In this document: piece after piece, positions 1 to 10,936 of the stretch
Position numbering within the stretch: position 1 is the first letter of the stretch
Layout of the letters: each line of letters starts with the position of its first letter
DNA from: Theobroma cacao
Lineage: Eukaryota; Streptophyta; Magnoliopsida; Malvales; Malvaceae
DNA: 64,000 nt
NCBI RefSeq assembly: GCF_000208745.1
Contig: NC_030854.1
Coordinates: 1,271,539 to 1,335,538 of the forward strand
Direction of reading: 5' to 3'
Made by a program: the position numbers and the translations under genes
The notes under the pieces: model-generated
Databases searched by the model: none
What the model saw: the letters and a program-made list of their open reading frames with translations, nothing else
Told to the model about the DNA's origin: nothing

Positions 1-275
1 GAGATGCTAGGGAAAAAATTCTTGATGCTGTTGAGGGTCTGAAACTTGACTCTTTGGTCATGGGAAGCAGAGGACTTGGAACCGTTCAAAGGTAAGAAAA
101 TGGCCATCTTTTTTTAATGTTCCTTTCATTGCCTCAGTTGTCACTGATGTTTTTTGCATTGGGTTGGTTTGATGGGAAAAACAGGATCATCTTGGGGAGT
201 GTGAGCAACTACGTTATGACACATGCTCCTTGCCCTGTTACCATCGTTAAGGAATCAAGCTCCATGAAGCACTGA
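1..275 (+). CDS. Universal stress protein (UspA-like), 3' part, cut by the window edge
   Basis: Only the last two exons are inside the window: 1-91 and 185-275, joined by a GT-AG intron (92-184) that splits an Arg codon. The reading frame starts at base 3. The visible part carries the nucleotide-binding end of plant UspA/PHOS32-like proteins: a Gly-Ser-Arg-Gly-Leu-Gly loop (VMGSRGLGTVQR) followed by ILGSVSNYV and CPVTIV, then a short Ser-rich tail ending MKH. Proteins of this family are small soluble ATP-binding proteins linked to abiotic stress. This copy's frame is intact as far as visible, unlike its paralogue at 4583-8012. It converges on the GST at 1044-1973. Family assignment is firm; function within the family is not resolved. 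Confidence 0.85.
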
Positions 276-1043
276 TAAGTTCATATATTTCGTCTTTCAT
301 TTACAAAAAATAATCTGATGAACGGCTGTTCCTTCCGAGTGTATGCTTTGAATCGGCTTGATGTGCTGTTCCTGTCTGGTTGATCATGTTTTCTAAGTAG
401 CTTAAGGAGTTAAAAGGTTGTGTTACCAAATTCTTAAATGTGGTACTTTGTTGTTTAATTTATTCCTTTGGTATTGATTTTGTGTCCCTACAAATGAAAT
501 CATAGCCCTTCATGGTGCCGAAAAGCGTGTCAAGACATGGAATTTAATAACAAAAGCTTTTGTCTTTGTCCACATTATGAACTCTCTTTCAAATGTTCAG
601 ATACTTTGCTTTCTTTTTTCTACTTTCCCCCATTTTCACATGGGCTGATGGAAAGATCTAGATCCATGAACTTGTGCCACCTGCCACACTGTCTACATTG
701 CCAACCATTTTTGTTTTTTTTTTTTTTTTGTTGTTGTTTGTAATTGACTTACCCTTCATCTAGCATATGATTTTGTCAGCTGTCAAGCTGCTCTGTTTTC
801 TGAATATGGCTTAAATTATGAAAAAAAAAAAAGACATTGAGAAACTCAACAATTAAACGATAATCTATATGTATAAGGTGTTAATTTATGTCTTGACTCG
901 AGAACAAGAACAACAAACGATGAACACAAGACAGATTGCGGTCTTGGAGCATTTGGAGTAAACTAAGATCACGACACAAAACCAGGCGATAGAAACAGGG
1001 ACAAGCACGCGACAATTACTGGGGGGAAAAAGGAAAAACAGGT
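276..1043. other. Convergent intergenic spacer, USP 3' end to GST 3' end
   Basis: This 770-bp stretch holds the 3' UTRs of two convergent genes, a T-rich run near 715-730 and an A-rich run near 820-832. It is closely repeated at about 8013-8797, downstream of the second USP copy. No gene is seen. Confidence 0.7.
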
Positions 1044-1973
1044 TCATTTGGAGGCATTGGTTGGAGCTTGATCCATACCTGCAGCAATGCGAGCTTTAAC
1101 GAAGGCCAACAGTTTGTCTCTGGGAGGCAGGCTGCCCTTAACAACGCTGCAGCTCACGAACTCGTCGGTCCATTTGAACAACTCGGGAAATTTCTCAGCT
1201 GACAGCACCTCCATCCCTGTGGCTTCTTGGATGACCCTGAGCCAGTAGCCAATAAAATTGGCAGCAATGTCAACCATTCCGACTGTATCTCCCCCAAAGA
1301 ATCTCTTTCCACGCAGCGCACTTTCAAGCGTTTTTAGACACTCGCAAGCTTCTTCCACTACCTTTTCTCGCTCACTTTCTGGGCTCCACCCTGCTTTCCG
1401 TAGCACAGGCAAGCACTACATGCACACCACAAAAAGAACTAAAACAGTAAGACCAAAACTGATACATCCTACGGTTTCGAGAGTAGAAATCTTCTGTTCT
1501 CATTTAGTGCCCTTGCTTGGTCGTTATATAAGTTAGAATGGGTCAAATTCAACCCAAATATAAGTTTTGCCAGGTGATCAGGCCTATTTCTGAATCTGAG
1601 CTGTTTGAAATCTTAAAAAAAGTAGACTCAAAGAGTATTTAAATGATCAAAGTCTTACATTCTCATCGACGAAGTTAGCCCAGAAGCGAGCCATGGCTTT
1701 GTCATAAGGATCTTCGGGCAAAATGGGATTGCCCTTCCAAGTTTCCTCGATATATTCAAGTATAACGAGCGACTCAGCAATTGGTTTTCCATTGTGGAGG
1801 AGGACAGGAACTTTTTTGTGAACAGGATTGTATTTCAAAAGCAAAGGGCTCTTGTTTTTTAAGACATCCTCCTCTATGTACTCATATTGAACACCTTTCA
1901 ATTGCAAAGCAAGCTCTACCCTGCGGCTAAAAGGGCTTCCCCAAGCTCCAAAAACCTTCACTTCTTCAGCCAT
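1044..1973 (-). CDS. Tau-class glutathione S-transferase, copy 1 (GST 'a')
   Basis: Two exons, read leftwards: 1973-1659 (105 codons) and 1415-1044, with a phase-0 GT-AG intron, giving 228 aa. The N-terminal thioredoxin-like domain begins [20 protein letters not shown]; the Ser in WGSPFS (about residue 13) is the expected catalytic Ser of tau GSTs. The glutathione-binding [13 protein letters not shown] and [13 protein letters not shown] motifs follow, then the all-helical C-terminal domain with RFWANF. The family conjugates glutathione to electrophiles in the cytosol (detoxification, stress). The single intron after about residue 105 is typical of tau GSTs. It is nearly identical to the gene at 8798-9701 but reads eight residues further, because a Gln codon replaces that gene's stop. 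Confidence 0.93.
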
Positions 1974-2030
1974 TATGTAACCTTTTTCTTTTTACGTCTT
2001 CTGCACTTGGAAGGAGACTTTGGTTTGATG

Positions 2031-2040
2031 CTACTTATAG
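2031..2040 (-). promoter_or_regulatory. Probable TATA box of GST copy 1
   Basis: On the minus strand the sequence reads CTATAAGTAG, about 60 bp upstream of the ATG at 1973. The same element at the same distance precedes GST copy 2. Confidence 0.5.
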
Positions 2041-2099
2041 AGGTTTTCTTAGGGAGGAAGACAGGCTTGCTGTCATCATCCTTACTTAATCAGTGACGG

Positions 2100-2581
2100 T
2101 CGAGTGAGAGTGAAGTGATTGGAGCATAATGGCAAGTCAAAGGAAAAAAATGCCGAAGAAAGTTCAAATTAAGATGAAGCCTGAGGTAAGAAGGTGCGTT
2201 AGCTTGAAAACTAACAAATTGGGCCTTCGGTGCTCTTATTTCTTTGGGATGTTCAAGTCCAACCCGATCTTGAGCCTTGACTGCCAGCCCTTATCAGAAC
2301 GGTAGAATGCGATAATATAAAGCCTGTTTAATCTGATTTTTAATTTATTTACTTTTTAAAAATAAAAATCAAATCAAATAAGATTTTAAATAAAACTCTT
2401 AAGAAAAATAGCTTTTTTTTAAAAAAAATAAAATTAAAAAAAATTTAAAGAAAAGCTCCAAATAGAAGTTTTATCTTCTTTTCTTTTAAAAACATATCAA
2501 TTTTTCAAAAAGTATCCCTCTCGTTCAATCAATCTCCCTATTCTCTCTCTTTCTGTAAATCACCCTTTTTCAACATAAAAT
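2100..2581. repeat. Upstream flank of GST 1 and start of AT-rich spacer C
   Basis: The first part matches the upstream flank of GST 2 (about 9830-10090). From about 2325 the sequence becomes A/T-rich and follows the beginning of spacer C (10085-10270), with a shared CT-rich motif near 2465-2560. It then jumps to block B. I read this as spacer C with an internal deletion that removed GST 'b' and spacer D. No gene is seen. Confidence 0.6.
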
Positions 2582-4572
2582 CAATTTTTTTATTTAACTT
2601 CTGTTAACTTCATTAATCCTAATATTTTTTACATCTCAATTTTCATATTTTTCTCTTGCCAAATATGAAAAAAATATTTTTTTTTCTTTTCAGAAAACAT
2701 TTATGTGCTTTTCAAATGGAGCCTAAAATTTTGTTTTAAAATATTGATTAGGTACAACCCATTATTGTGGTAGTTATTAGTTGTGTAAATGTGAATTAAT
2801 ATATAATAATTATAGCATGAATTCTTTCACTCATAACATACTTTTGAACAATTATATTTTCATTCTTTTATTCTTTGAATTTACTAATCAATAAAAAAAG
2901 CTAAACTTCACCTACACCCTTCACAGTTTAAATTTTTCTCGCACGATTCTTTTTTCAATTAATATTCCATGAACAATTTTTATTCCTTCAAGAAATTAAG
3001 TTATTAATTTTACCTAATAAAATTACAAAATATACTAATTTTGTATTGAAAATATTTAATAATTTGGTGTAAGAACATCAATGATATGATCATTAGCTTG
3101 ATAGTATGAAAATCTAATCCAACAACTCAATTTTTCAAATTAGTTTTAAGTTAGGGTACAATTTAAATTTGAAATATCTTTTTAGAGATAATGTATAATG
3201 GATTAATATTTGATGCACTGATAGTGTATAGTTTTAATACACAGTCAGACCATTGCATCAAATATTTTTCCATACATAATTAGAGGAATAAGTTTATCTA
3301 CCTTTTGGGCTTACTTGAATGCTTCTATTGATTCAAAATTCAAAAGAGAAATTGGCTTCCAAACATTTAACATTCACTAATGAGTATGTCACCTTTCATA
3401 TTCAAAGCTCAACACAACCAATTTAGGCTTCCTTTCTTAAATGGGTTTCTTTCCATTCAAAAAAAATTGGGTTTTGGAGCCACAATGCAAAAGAAAATCC
3501 TTGAACAAAAAGAAAAAAAAAGAACGTGTTTATTCCCCCCCCTCAAAGGGTTGGGGATGAAGTCCTTTTTGTGTGTGTTTTTCCCTCTAAGTGGGTTTCA
3601 AAAATATATTTGGTATCAGCTGTTGGTGGGAGCCTATCCAAAGCAAAGCAAAATCCTTCAGTTGGAGCAACTGCATTATGGCCAAAAGAGACCCCAAAGC
3701 CCTGCAAGGAAAGTTAGAACCAAAGTGGGATTATTGGTTAATTATGAGATCTTCACTTCAACTCCAATGTCATTTTCCCAATCACTTTCATTGTTAGTTA
3801 ATGAGAAAAATGCTTTCATGCCCATCAAACATAGAAATGTGCCTAAAATTGTTATACAATGAGGCTGAATCCATCGTGAACAACGATAATGAGACAAACG
3901 ATAATCATTAAATAATATTTTATTTATCAAAAATAAAATTTACATCCAAATTCATTTTAAATTCGAAAAGAAGGTATTCAAACGTTAATCGAATCGAATA
4001 TTAACAATTTCTTGCCTTTCTTCATATTCGATTTTGAATGTTGCGCAAGAGACAAAACATCCCTTTCCCTTATCCTTTGTGTTCTTCACAAATTCACAAT
4101 GTGGTTGCTATGAGCCGACCATTTTTTCCTCGAAATTTTCAATTATTTTTTTAAAAAGATAATTCTTTTCTATTGCTCGTATATTATGAAATTATATATA
4201 TATAATAAAATTAAAATAATATTTATAATTCACATTTAATTCAAATAAAACCCAAAAAAGTTAACTCTGTTGGAATTTCTTTTACTACAATTCACATAGT
4301 TTTTTTGACCCTTGCAAAAGAAGATTTGACAAGATTTGATTTTTGAGTTTGGAAAAGAAGATTCCAATTTTTCACATCTCGAATGCCAAGAGGATTTGCA
4401 TGAGTCACAGACAAAAGTGGAGCGTGGCCATCATAAAAGTTACCTTCTTTCCTTTGTTCTAAAAACAAAAAATCCAATTAAATAAAATAATATAATTAAT
4501 GTATATTACTTATAATTAATGCAATATCTATTAAAGTTCATTAATTATTTTAAAATTAATTTTAAATTAAAA
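2582..4572. repeat. Duplicated block B, copy 0
   Basis: About 2 kb of AT-rich DNA that aligns along its length with about 19640-21690. A shorter, internally deleted version is at about 12205-12397. It holds short open frames near 3380-3862, but these are shifted relative to each other between the two long copies by small indels, so they are probably not coding. The block ends abruptly near 4572, where the sequence changes to a USP exon fragment (4583); in the other copy it runs on towards RopGEF. Confidence 0.75.
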
Positions 4573-5240
4573 TTTTAAAATTAATCCACATCAACCCCAA
4601 CTCTCTCGATGAGTCTCACAACGCTCTCTGGGCTAAATCCGGTTCTCGTAAGTTTCTTTCTTTTTCTGACATAGATGCAGCTTCTTCTTTTTTCTTTTTT
4701 TATATTCTGATCTGATCTAAACCTTGGGTTGTTTTTCGATTCTTGCAGCTCTTATTCCTTTGACAGAGTTTAGAGAGCCTGAGATTATGAAGAAGTACGA
4801 TGTTAAACCTGATATTGAAGTTCTTGACATGCTTGACACTGCTTCAAGACAAAAAGAGGTTCATTTCTCCCCCTTTTTTTTAACCTTTCAAAATTAAGTC
4901 CTCTTGTTGATCATCATTTTATCTTGTCTGAGGCTGATGTACATGTTTGCGATTGCAGATACACATTGTAACGAAACTGTTCTGGGGAGAAGATGCTAGG
5001 GAAAAAATTCTTGATGCTATTGAGGATCTGAAACTTGACTCTTTGGTTATGGGAAACAGAGGACTTGGAACCATTCAAAGGTAAGAAAATGACCATCTTT
5101 TTTTAATGTTCCTTTCATTGTCTCAGTTGTCACTGGGGTTTTTTGCATTGGGTTGGTTCGGTGGGAAAAACAGGATCATCTTGGGGAGTGTGAGCAACTA
5201 CATTATGACACATGCTCCTTGCCCTGTTACCATCGTTAAC

Positions 5241-5716
5241 TGTTGAGTTTTAGGTTGACTAAATTTCTAGATCTTATTTAATTAGGATTTTTGTTTGTAT
5301 ACAATATTAAGTAGTTGTATGGTTTTAAACTTCTTTTTCCACATCGAATCCTAGTCATATTCTACTTTGGACTTTTATATTATAAAAGTGGATTTCTAGG
5401 CTTTAGAATGGCAAGTAGTGTTTTGAGAGCTCTAGAGAGAGAACACCTTATAACTCTGTTTTTTGCTCTAGGTGGAGCTAAAGTGATTTGGGTGAGTGTT
5501 CTTGGAAGATTATTGAGGAAGAGTGTGCAAGAGATCTTGGGTTGTTTTGGGGAACCATAAAAGTCAATTTATTGTACTTTAAATTCTCAATAATAGAAGA
5601 ACAGTTTCACTCCGTGGACGTAGGCAAGAGGCCGAATCACGTAAATTATGTGTTTTTCTATTTGCTTAATTTCTCTGAATTTTATTTTTGTTGATTCTTG
5701 GGCAATTTTCACAACA
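5241..5716 (+). repeat. 5' LTR of the Copia-like element
   Basis: The 476-bp terminal repeat matches 7508-7983. TTAAC precedes it. Unusually, it is followed directly by the same 58 bases that flank the 3' LTR at 7984-8041, instead of a primer-binding site. Confidence 0.9.
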
Positions 5717-5775
5717 TTAACGAATCAAGCTCCATGAAGCACTGATAAGTTCATATATTTCGTCTTTCATTTACN
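5717..5775. other. Suspected misassembly: copied 3' flank followed by one N
   Basis: Bases 5717-5774 repeat the sequence at 7984-8041, which is the USP exon end outside the element. The one ambiguous base (N) follows at 5775. This is what results when a contig ends by walking out of the wrong LTR copy and is then joined to the next contig. Confidence 0.75.
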
Positions 5776-5890
5776 AGACAAAAGCCGAACCATATAAATT
5801 CTTGTATTTTTTTTGTTTGTTTAATTTCTCTAGGTTTTATCCTTGTTTGTTCTTGAGTAATTTTTATAATAAACTGATATCACAACTTCA
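5776..5890 (+). repeat. Diverged LTR end and degenerate primer-binding site
   Basis: Sequence from 5776 resembles the last ~100 bp of the 476-bp LTR but is clearly diverged. It is followed near 5873 by CTGATATCACAAC, which looks like a decayed Copia primer-binding site (usual form TGGTATCAGAGC). It may be the true 5' LTR end of the internal region, or part of a second, older element. Confidence 0.5.
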
Positions 5891-6232
5891 ATTTCAATAA
5901 ATCTAACTTCAATAAAGATATCAAAAGTTACTAGTTCTACAAATTTCTCAATTGAGAAGTTTGATGGGAAAATTAGCTTTACATAGTAGCATTAAAAAGT
6001 GAAAGATCTCCTTGTGCAACAAAGTTTGATGCACCCTTTAGTAAGGAAAGAGAAAGGGTAACAAGATGGCATGAAGGATGTTAAATGGGTAGAGTTGAAG
6101 GAAAGGTGTGTTAGCATTATTTGGCTTTGCATTAGAGATAACGTGTTTATCTATGTTATTGATGAGGATTCTGCTATAAGATTATGAGTAAAGTTAGAGA
6201 AAATTTACTTAGCAAAAAGTCTTTCTAACAAG

Positions 6233-7272
6233 TTGCAGCTTAGGCGAAAGTTGTATCGCTTAAAGATGGAGGAGAATGGAGACCTCATGAAGCATATGAA
6301 TGAATTCGATGAAATCATTGATCAGTTGAAGAAGGTTGATGTCAAGGTGGAGGAAGAGGAAAAGGCACTATTGTTCCTAGCTTCGCTTCCAGACTCCTAT
6401 GAGGTATTTGTGGAATCTCTTAAATGTGGGATGGATACAATAACGTTAGAACAAGTACAAGCAGCGTTAATATCTCGTGAAGCCCGAAAGAAAAGTAAAG
6501 AAGGGGATAAAGATCCAAATGGCTTGACATTAGTAACTGAGGCTAATAGGAGGAAGTCAACTGGTAAGGGATCTAAGGGTGGCAAGTCTAGATCCAACAA
6601 TGTTCAATGCTTTAAATGCAAAGGGTATGGCATATTAAAAGGGATTGTCCTGCAAAAGGGGATGAAACTAACGAAAACAAAGGTGAGTGTGCTTTCGTTG
6701 CTAAAGGTGATGATTGTGATGTCCTTACAATCTCAGAAAATATGGATGCAAATTCTGATTGGTATTTAGATTCTACTTCTGTTACTCACATATGTTATCA
6801 AAAAGATTGTTTTGATTTACTTCAAGAAGGGGTGACTGGGAATTTGACTTTGGGTAATAAGTCAATAGTGAAGGTCATGGGTCTTGTAGTGGTGAAAATC
6901 AAAATGTTTGATGGGGTTGTGCGCTTTTTGGGTGGTGTGGCCTATGTCCCAAAGATGCGTAAGAATCTAATATCATTGAGCTTGTTAGACTCCAAAGGGT
7001 ATGGATATTCTGCTTGTGATGGAGTAGTAAAAGTCACACAAGGCGACATGGTCCTGATGAGGGAAAATTTGCATAATGGCTTGTATCATCTAGAATGTGA
7101 GGCCTCGAAAGGATGGGAACAGTGCACAAGGGATGGTAGCTACCAGAGTGAGATTTCATTTGTCGAGGAGGTGATGAAAGATTCCCATGGTGTAGATGAT
7201 GGTGAAAGGATGAAAAATCTTACCAGGAGTGAATTGAAAGGGTCGTCGAGGTCCCTTTCCGAAGTCAATTAG
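6233..7272 (+). pseudogene. Copia gag-protease remnant, frameshifted
   Basis: The first frame (to about 6630) has a Copia gag core (UBN2-like; LRRKLYRLKM, LFLASLPDSYE) and the first half of a CCHC zinc knuckle (CFKCKGYG). The second half, IKRDCP, is in another frame, so an indel near 6630 breaks gag. The second frame runs to a stop at 7270-7272 and includes a protease-like site with LDSTS in place of the usual Asp-Ser/Thr-Gly, so that site also looks degraded. There is no polymerase downstream. I read this as a dead remnant. Confidence 0.8.
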
Positions 7273-7507
7273 TGCCATTGACTTGACGGCTACACAGCTG
7301 CATTGGCCGTTTTGTGGAATCAAGTGTTGGACCATGCTTGATTCGGTATGTGTAGTCGTGGTAATTATAAAGGCCAATGATTTAGAAAGTCTTATGCTTG
7401 GAGAGTTGTTCAAGGTGTTGGAAAATAGGTGGAGTTAGGAAGTTGCAATTAGGTGTGACTAGTGGAAGAGGTTTAAGGAGTTTGAATTCAAGTCAAAGGT
7501 GGAGATT

Positions 7508-7983
7508 TGTTGAGTTTTAGGTTGACTAGAATTCTAGATCTTATTTGATTAGGATTTTTGTATGTATATAATATTAAGTAGTTGTATGGTTTTAAACTTC
7601 TTATTCCATATCGAATCCTAATCACATTCTACTTTAGACTTTTATACTATAAAAGTGGATTTCTAGGCTTTAGAATAACAAGTAGTGCTTTGAGAGCTCT
7701 AGAGAGGGAACATCTTATAACTCTATTTTTTGCTCTAGGTGGAGCGAGAGTGGTTTGAGTGAGTGTTCTTGGGAGGTTATTGAGGAAAAGTGTGCAAGGG
7801 ATCTTGGGTTGTTTTTGATAACCATAAAGGTCAATTTATTGTACTTTAAATTCTCAATAATAGAAAAACAGTTTCACTCCGTGGACGTAGGCAAGAGGCC
7901 GAATCACGTAAATTATGTGTTTTTCTATTTGCTTAATTTCTCTGAATTTTATTTTTGTTGATTCTTGGGCAATTTTCACAACA
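7508..7983 (+). repeat. 3' LTR of the Copia-like element
   Basis: The 476-bp partner of 5241-5716 is preceded by a purine-rich tract and followed by target duplication TTAAC at 7984-7988, after which the USP exon resumes. Confidence 0.9.
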
Positions 7984-8012
7984 TTAACGAATCAAGCTCC
8001 ATGAAGCACTGA

Positions 8013-8797
8013 TAAGTTCATATATTTCGTCTTTCATTTACAAAAAATTATCTGATGAATGGCTGTTCCTTCCGAGTGTATGCTTTGAATCGGCTCGATG
8101 TGCTGTTCCTGTCTGGTTGATCATGTTTTCTAAGTAGCTTAAGGAGTTAAAAGGTTGTGTTATCAAATTCTTAAAGTGCGGTACTTTGTCGTTTAATTTA
8201 TTCCTTTGGTATTGATTTTGTTACCCTACAACTGAAATCATTGCCCTTCATGGTGCCGAAAAGCGTGTCAAGACATGGAATTTAATAAGAAAAGCTTTTG
8301 TCTTTGTCCACATTATGGACTCTCTCTCAAATGTTCAGATACTTGCTTTTTTTTTTCTACTTTCCCCCATTTTCGCATGGGCTGATGGAAAGATCTAGAT
8401 CCATGAACTTGCGCCACCTGCCACACCGTCTACATTGCCAACCATTTTCTTATTTTTTTGTTGTTGTTGTTTGTAATTGACTTACCCTTCATCTAGCACA
8501 TGATTTTGTCAGCTGTCAAGCTGCTCTGTTTTCTGAATATGGCGTACATTATGAAAAAAAAGACATTTGAGAAACTCAACAATTAAATGATAATCTATAT
8601 GTATAAGGTGTTAATTTATGTCTTGACTCGAAAACAAGAACAACAAACGATGAACACACGACAGACTACGGTCTTGGAACATTTGGAGTAAACTAAGATC
8701 ACGACACAAAACCAGGTGATAGAAACAGGGACAAGCACGCGACAGTTATTGGGGAGAAAAAGCAAAAACAGGTTCATTTGGAGGCATTGGTTTGAGC
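8013..8797. repeat. Duplicate of the USP-GST convergent spacer
   Basis: It follows 276-1043 with scattered substitutions and small indels, for example in the T-rich run near 8345 and the A-run near 8552. No gene is seen. Confidence 0.75.
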
Positions 8798-9701
8798 TTA
8801 ATCCATAGTTTCAGCAATGCGAGCTTTGAAGAAGGCCAACAGTTTGTCTCTGGGAGGCAGGCTGCCCTTAACAACGCTGCAGCTCACGAACTCGTCGGTC
8901 CATTTGAACAACTCGGGGAATGTCTCAGCTGACAGCAACTCCATCCCTGTGACTTCTTGGATGAGCCTGAGCCAGTAGCCAATAAAGTTGGTAGCAATGT
9001 CTACCATTCCGACTTTATCTCCCCCAAAGAATCTCTTTCCACCCAGCGCACTTTCAAGCGTTTTTAGACACTCGCAAGCTTCTTCCACTGGCTTTTCTCG
9101 CTCACTCTCTGGGCTCCACCCTGCTTTCCATATCGCAGGCAAGCACTACATGCACACCACAAAAAGAACTAAAACAGTGAGACCAAGCTGATACATCCTA
9201 GGGTTTCGAGAATAGAAATCTTCTGATCTCATTTAGTGCCCTTGCTTGGTCGTTATGTAAGTTTGAATGGGTCAAGTTCAACCCAACTATAAGTTTTGCC
9301 AGGTGATCAGACCTATTTCTGAATCTGAGCTGTTTGAAATCTTCAAAAAAGTAGACTAAAAGAGTAGTAAATGATCAAAGTCTTACCTTCTCATCGATGA
9401 ACTTAGCCCAGAAACGAGCCATGGCTCTGTCATAAGGATACTCTGGCAAAATGGGATTGCCCTTCCAAGTCTCCTCAATATATTCAAGTATAACGAGCGA
9501 CTCAGCAATTGGTTTTCCATTGTGGAGGAGGACAGGAACTTTTTTGTGAACAGGATTGTATTTCAAAAGCAAAGGGCTCTTGTTTTTATGGACATCCTCC
9601 TCTATGTACTCATATTGAACACCTTTCAATTGCAAAGCAAGCTCTACCCTGCGGCTAAAAGGGCTTCCCCAAGCTCCAAAAACCTTCACTTCTTCAGCCA
9701 T
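8798..9701 (-). CDS. Tau-class glutathione S-transferase, copy 2 (GST 'a' paralogue)
   Basis: Two exons read leftwards, 9701-9387 and 9145-8798, phase-0 GT-AG intron, 220 aa. It has the same tau-GST signature as copy 1: Ser in WGSPFS near residue 13, [26 protein letters not shown], and the helical C-terminal domain. Differences from copy 1 include His for Leu in the DVHKNK segment, FIDEK in place of FVDEN at the exon end, and an earlier stop: ATGGATTAA here against ATGGATCAA in copy 1. All expected active-site features are present, so both copies are plausibly functional detoxification enzymes. The upstream flank and TATA element are duplicated too. Confidence 0.93.
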
Positions 9702-9758
9702 TATCTAACTTTTTACCTTTTACGTCTTCTGCATCTGGAAGGAGACTTTGGTTTGATG

Positions 9759-9768
9759 CTACTTATAG
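9759..9768 (-). promoter_or_regulatory. Probable TATA box of GST copy 2
   Basis: CTATAAGTAG on the minus strand, about 60 bp upstream of the ATG at 9701, in the same place as in GST copy 1. Confidence 0.5.
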
Positions 9769-10089
9769 AGGGAGGATTTCCAGCTTGCTTAGGGAGGAAG
9801 ACAGCCTTGCGTCATCATCCTTATTTAATCAGAGACGGTCCAGTGAGAGCAAAGTGGCTGCAAGCTTGAAGTCAAAAGAAAAAAATATCGAAGAAAGTTC
9901 AATTGTGCTACAGTGAATTAAGATAGAGCATGAGGTAAGATGGTGCGTTAGCTTGAAGACTAAAAATTGGGCCTTCGGTGACTCTTATGTCTTGGGATAT
10001 TGAAGTCCAACCCGATCTTGAGTCTTGACAGCCAGCCCTTATCAGAACTGTAGAATGCAATAATATATGCCTTGATATTAAAAGCAGAA

Positions 10090-10800
10090 GCCTATTTGGT
10101 TTAATTTTCAATTTATCTACTTCTTAAAAATAAAAATAAAATCAAATAAATTTTTAAATAAAATTTTTTAAAAAAAATTTAAAAAAACTTCAAATAGAAA
10201 CTTTCTCTTCTTTTCTTTTAAAAACATATCAATTTTTTAAAAATTATCTTTATTGTACAATCAATATCCCCCTCCTCTTTCCTTCTTTCTATAAACCATC
10301 CTCTTCAACCTAAAATCATAATCTCTATTTTCTTTATCTCTCTCTACAAAGACAACTAGAAAAAAATTGAAGACTCAGTAACGGAATAGTAAAATTTAAG
10401 ATTTTTTTATCTTTATAAAAATTAACAGAAAAGAAAACTTAAAATTTAAAATTGTATTAAGATGTTATTTAAAGGTTTTTTTCTTTTCTTCACTAAAAAA
10501 TATAATATTATTATTACTAAACAACTTTGAGAATTGTTTTTTTTTATAAATTTTTTTATTTTTAATATTTGAAATTATATATAAACATGAAACATATTTG
10601 TTCCATTTTAATTTATTAAGTGATTAAAGATTGTATGACTACTTGTTATCGTAAATTTTAACCAAAATTAAAACTTATATAATTTATTTTATCAAACAGC
10701 TTACTAAATAATTTTAAATTAATTTTAAAAGTTATTATCTTTTATAAAAACTTTATAACTTTTAAGTTAAAAAAAATTAAATCATACAGGCGCTAATTTT
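10090..10800. repeat. AT-rich spacer C, copy 1
   Basis: Very A/T-rich DNA between GST copies 2 and 3, with a CT-rich motif near 10260-10350. It aligns with about 18560-19260 in copy 2, and its beginning aligns with 2330-2560 in copy 0. No gene is seen. Confidence 0.75.
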
Positions 10801-10936
10801 ATTCTTAGAAGTTGCAAATTGCAGAGAGATTACAGCACACAGAGTGAAGAAAACAGATGCTAGAACAAAAGCATGAGATGATCAAGAAGTATTTTTGCCA
10901 TAAAATCATCTGGAAAATGGTTGATTTGGGATAGCA

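Larger units (their letters stand above)
5241..7983 (+). mobile_element. Copia-like LTR retroelement, internally deleted, in a USP exon
   Basis: Terminal repeats 5241-5716 and 7508-7983 are each 476 bp, begin TGTTGAG and end ACAACA. TTAAC is at 5236-5240 and again at 7984-7988, the expected 5-bp target duplication. A purine-rich tract ending GGTGGAGATT sits immediately before the 3' LTR. Between them is only about 1.7 kb with gag and protease remnants; integrase, reverse transcriptase and RNase H are not seen, so it is non-autonomous. The LTRs differ by about five bases in their first 70, so insertion is not very recent. The region after the 5' LTR is disturbed by an assembly join at 5775. 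Confidence 0.88.
4583..8012 (+). pseudogene. USP copy 1: 5'-truncated and split by a Copia element
   Basis: Coding pieces recognisable against the family are about 4583-4647, 4749-4858, 4959-5080, 5174-5240 and, after the retroelement, 7989-8012. The first piece begins in mid-domain (IHINPNSLDES...), so the usual N-terminal start with the first beta strand and helix is missing; AT-rich block B lies directly upstream. The downstream exons keep splice sites and frame. The final exon is interrupted at 5240 by an LTR element whose 5-bp target duplication (TTAAC) brackets it. Removing the start and splitting the last exon should abolish function. The intact relative is the gene entering at base 1. 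Confidence 0.88.

Noticed and set aside
3380..3862. Long open frame in block B (also 20568-21029)
   Set aside because: Both block copies carry similar sequence, but small indels put it in different frames and no known domain appears; selection on a protein is unlikely.
5717..5774. Solo-LTR allele as explanation for the copied flank
   Set aside because: Possible, but the adjacent N and diverged restart fit a join error better. Kept as an alternative in the findings.
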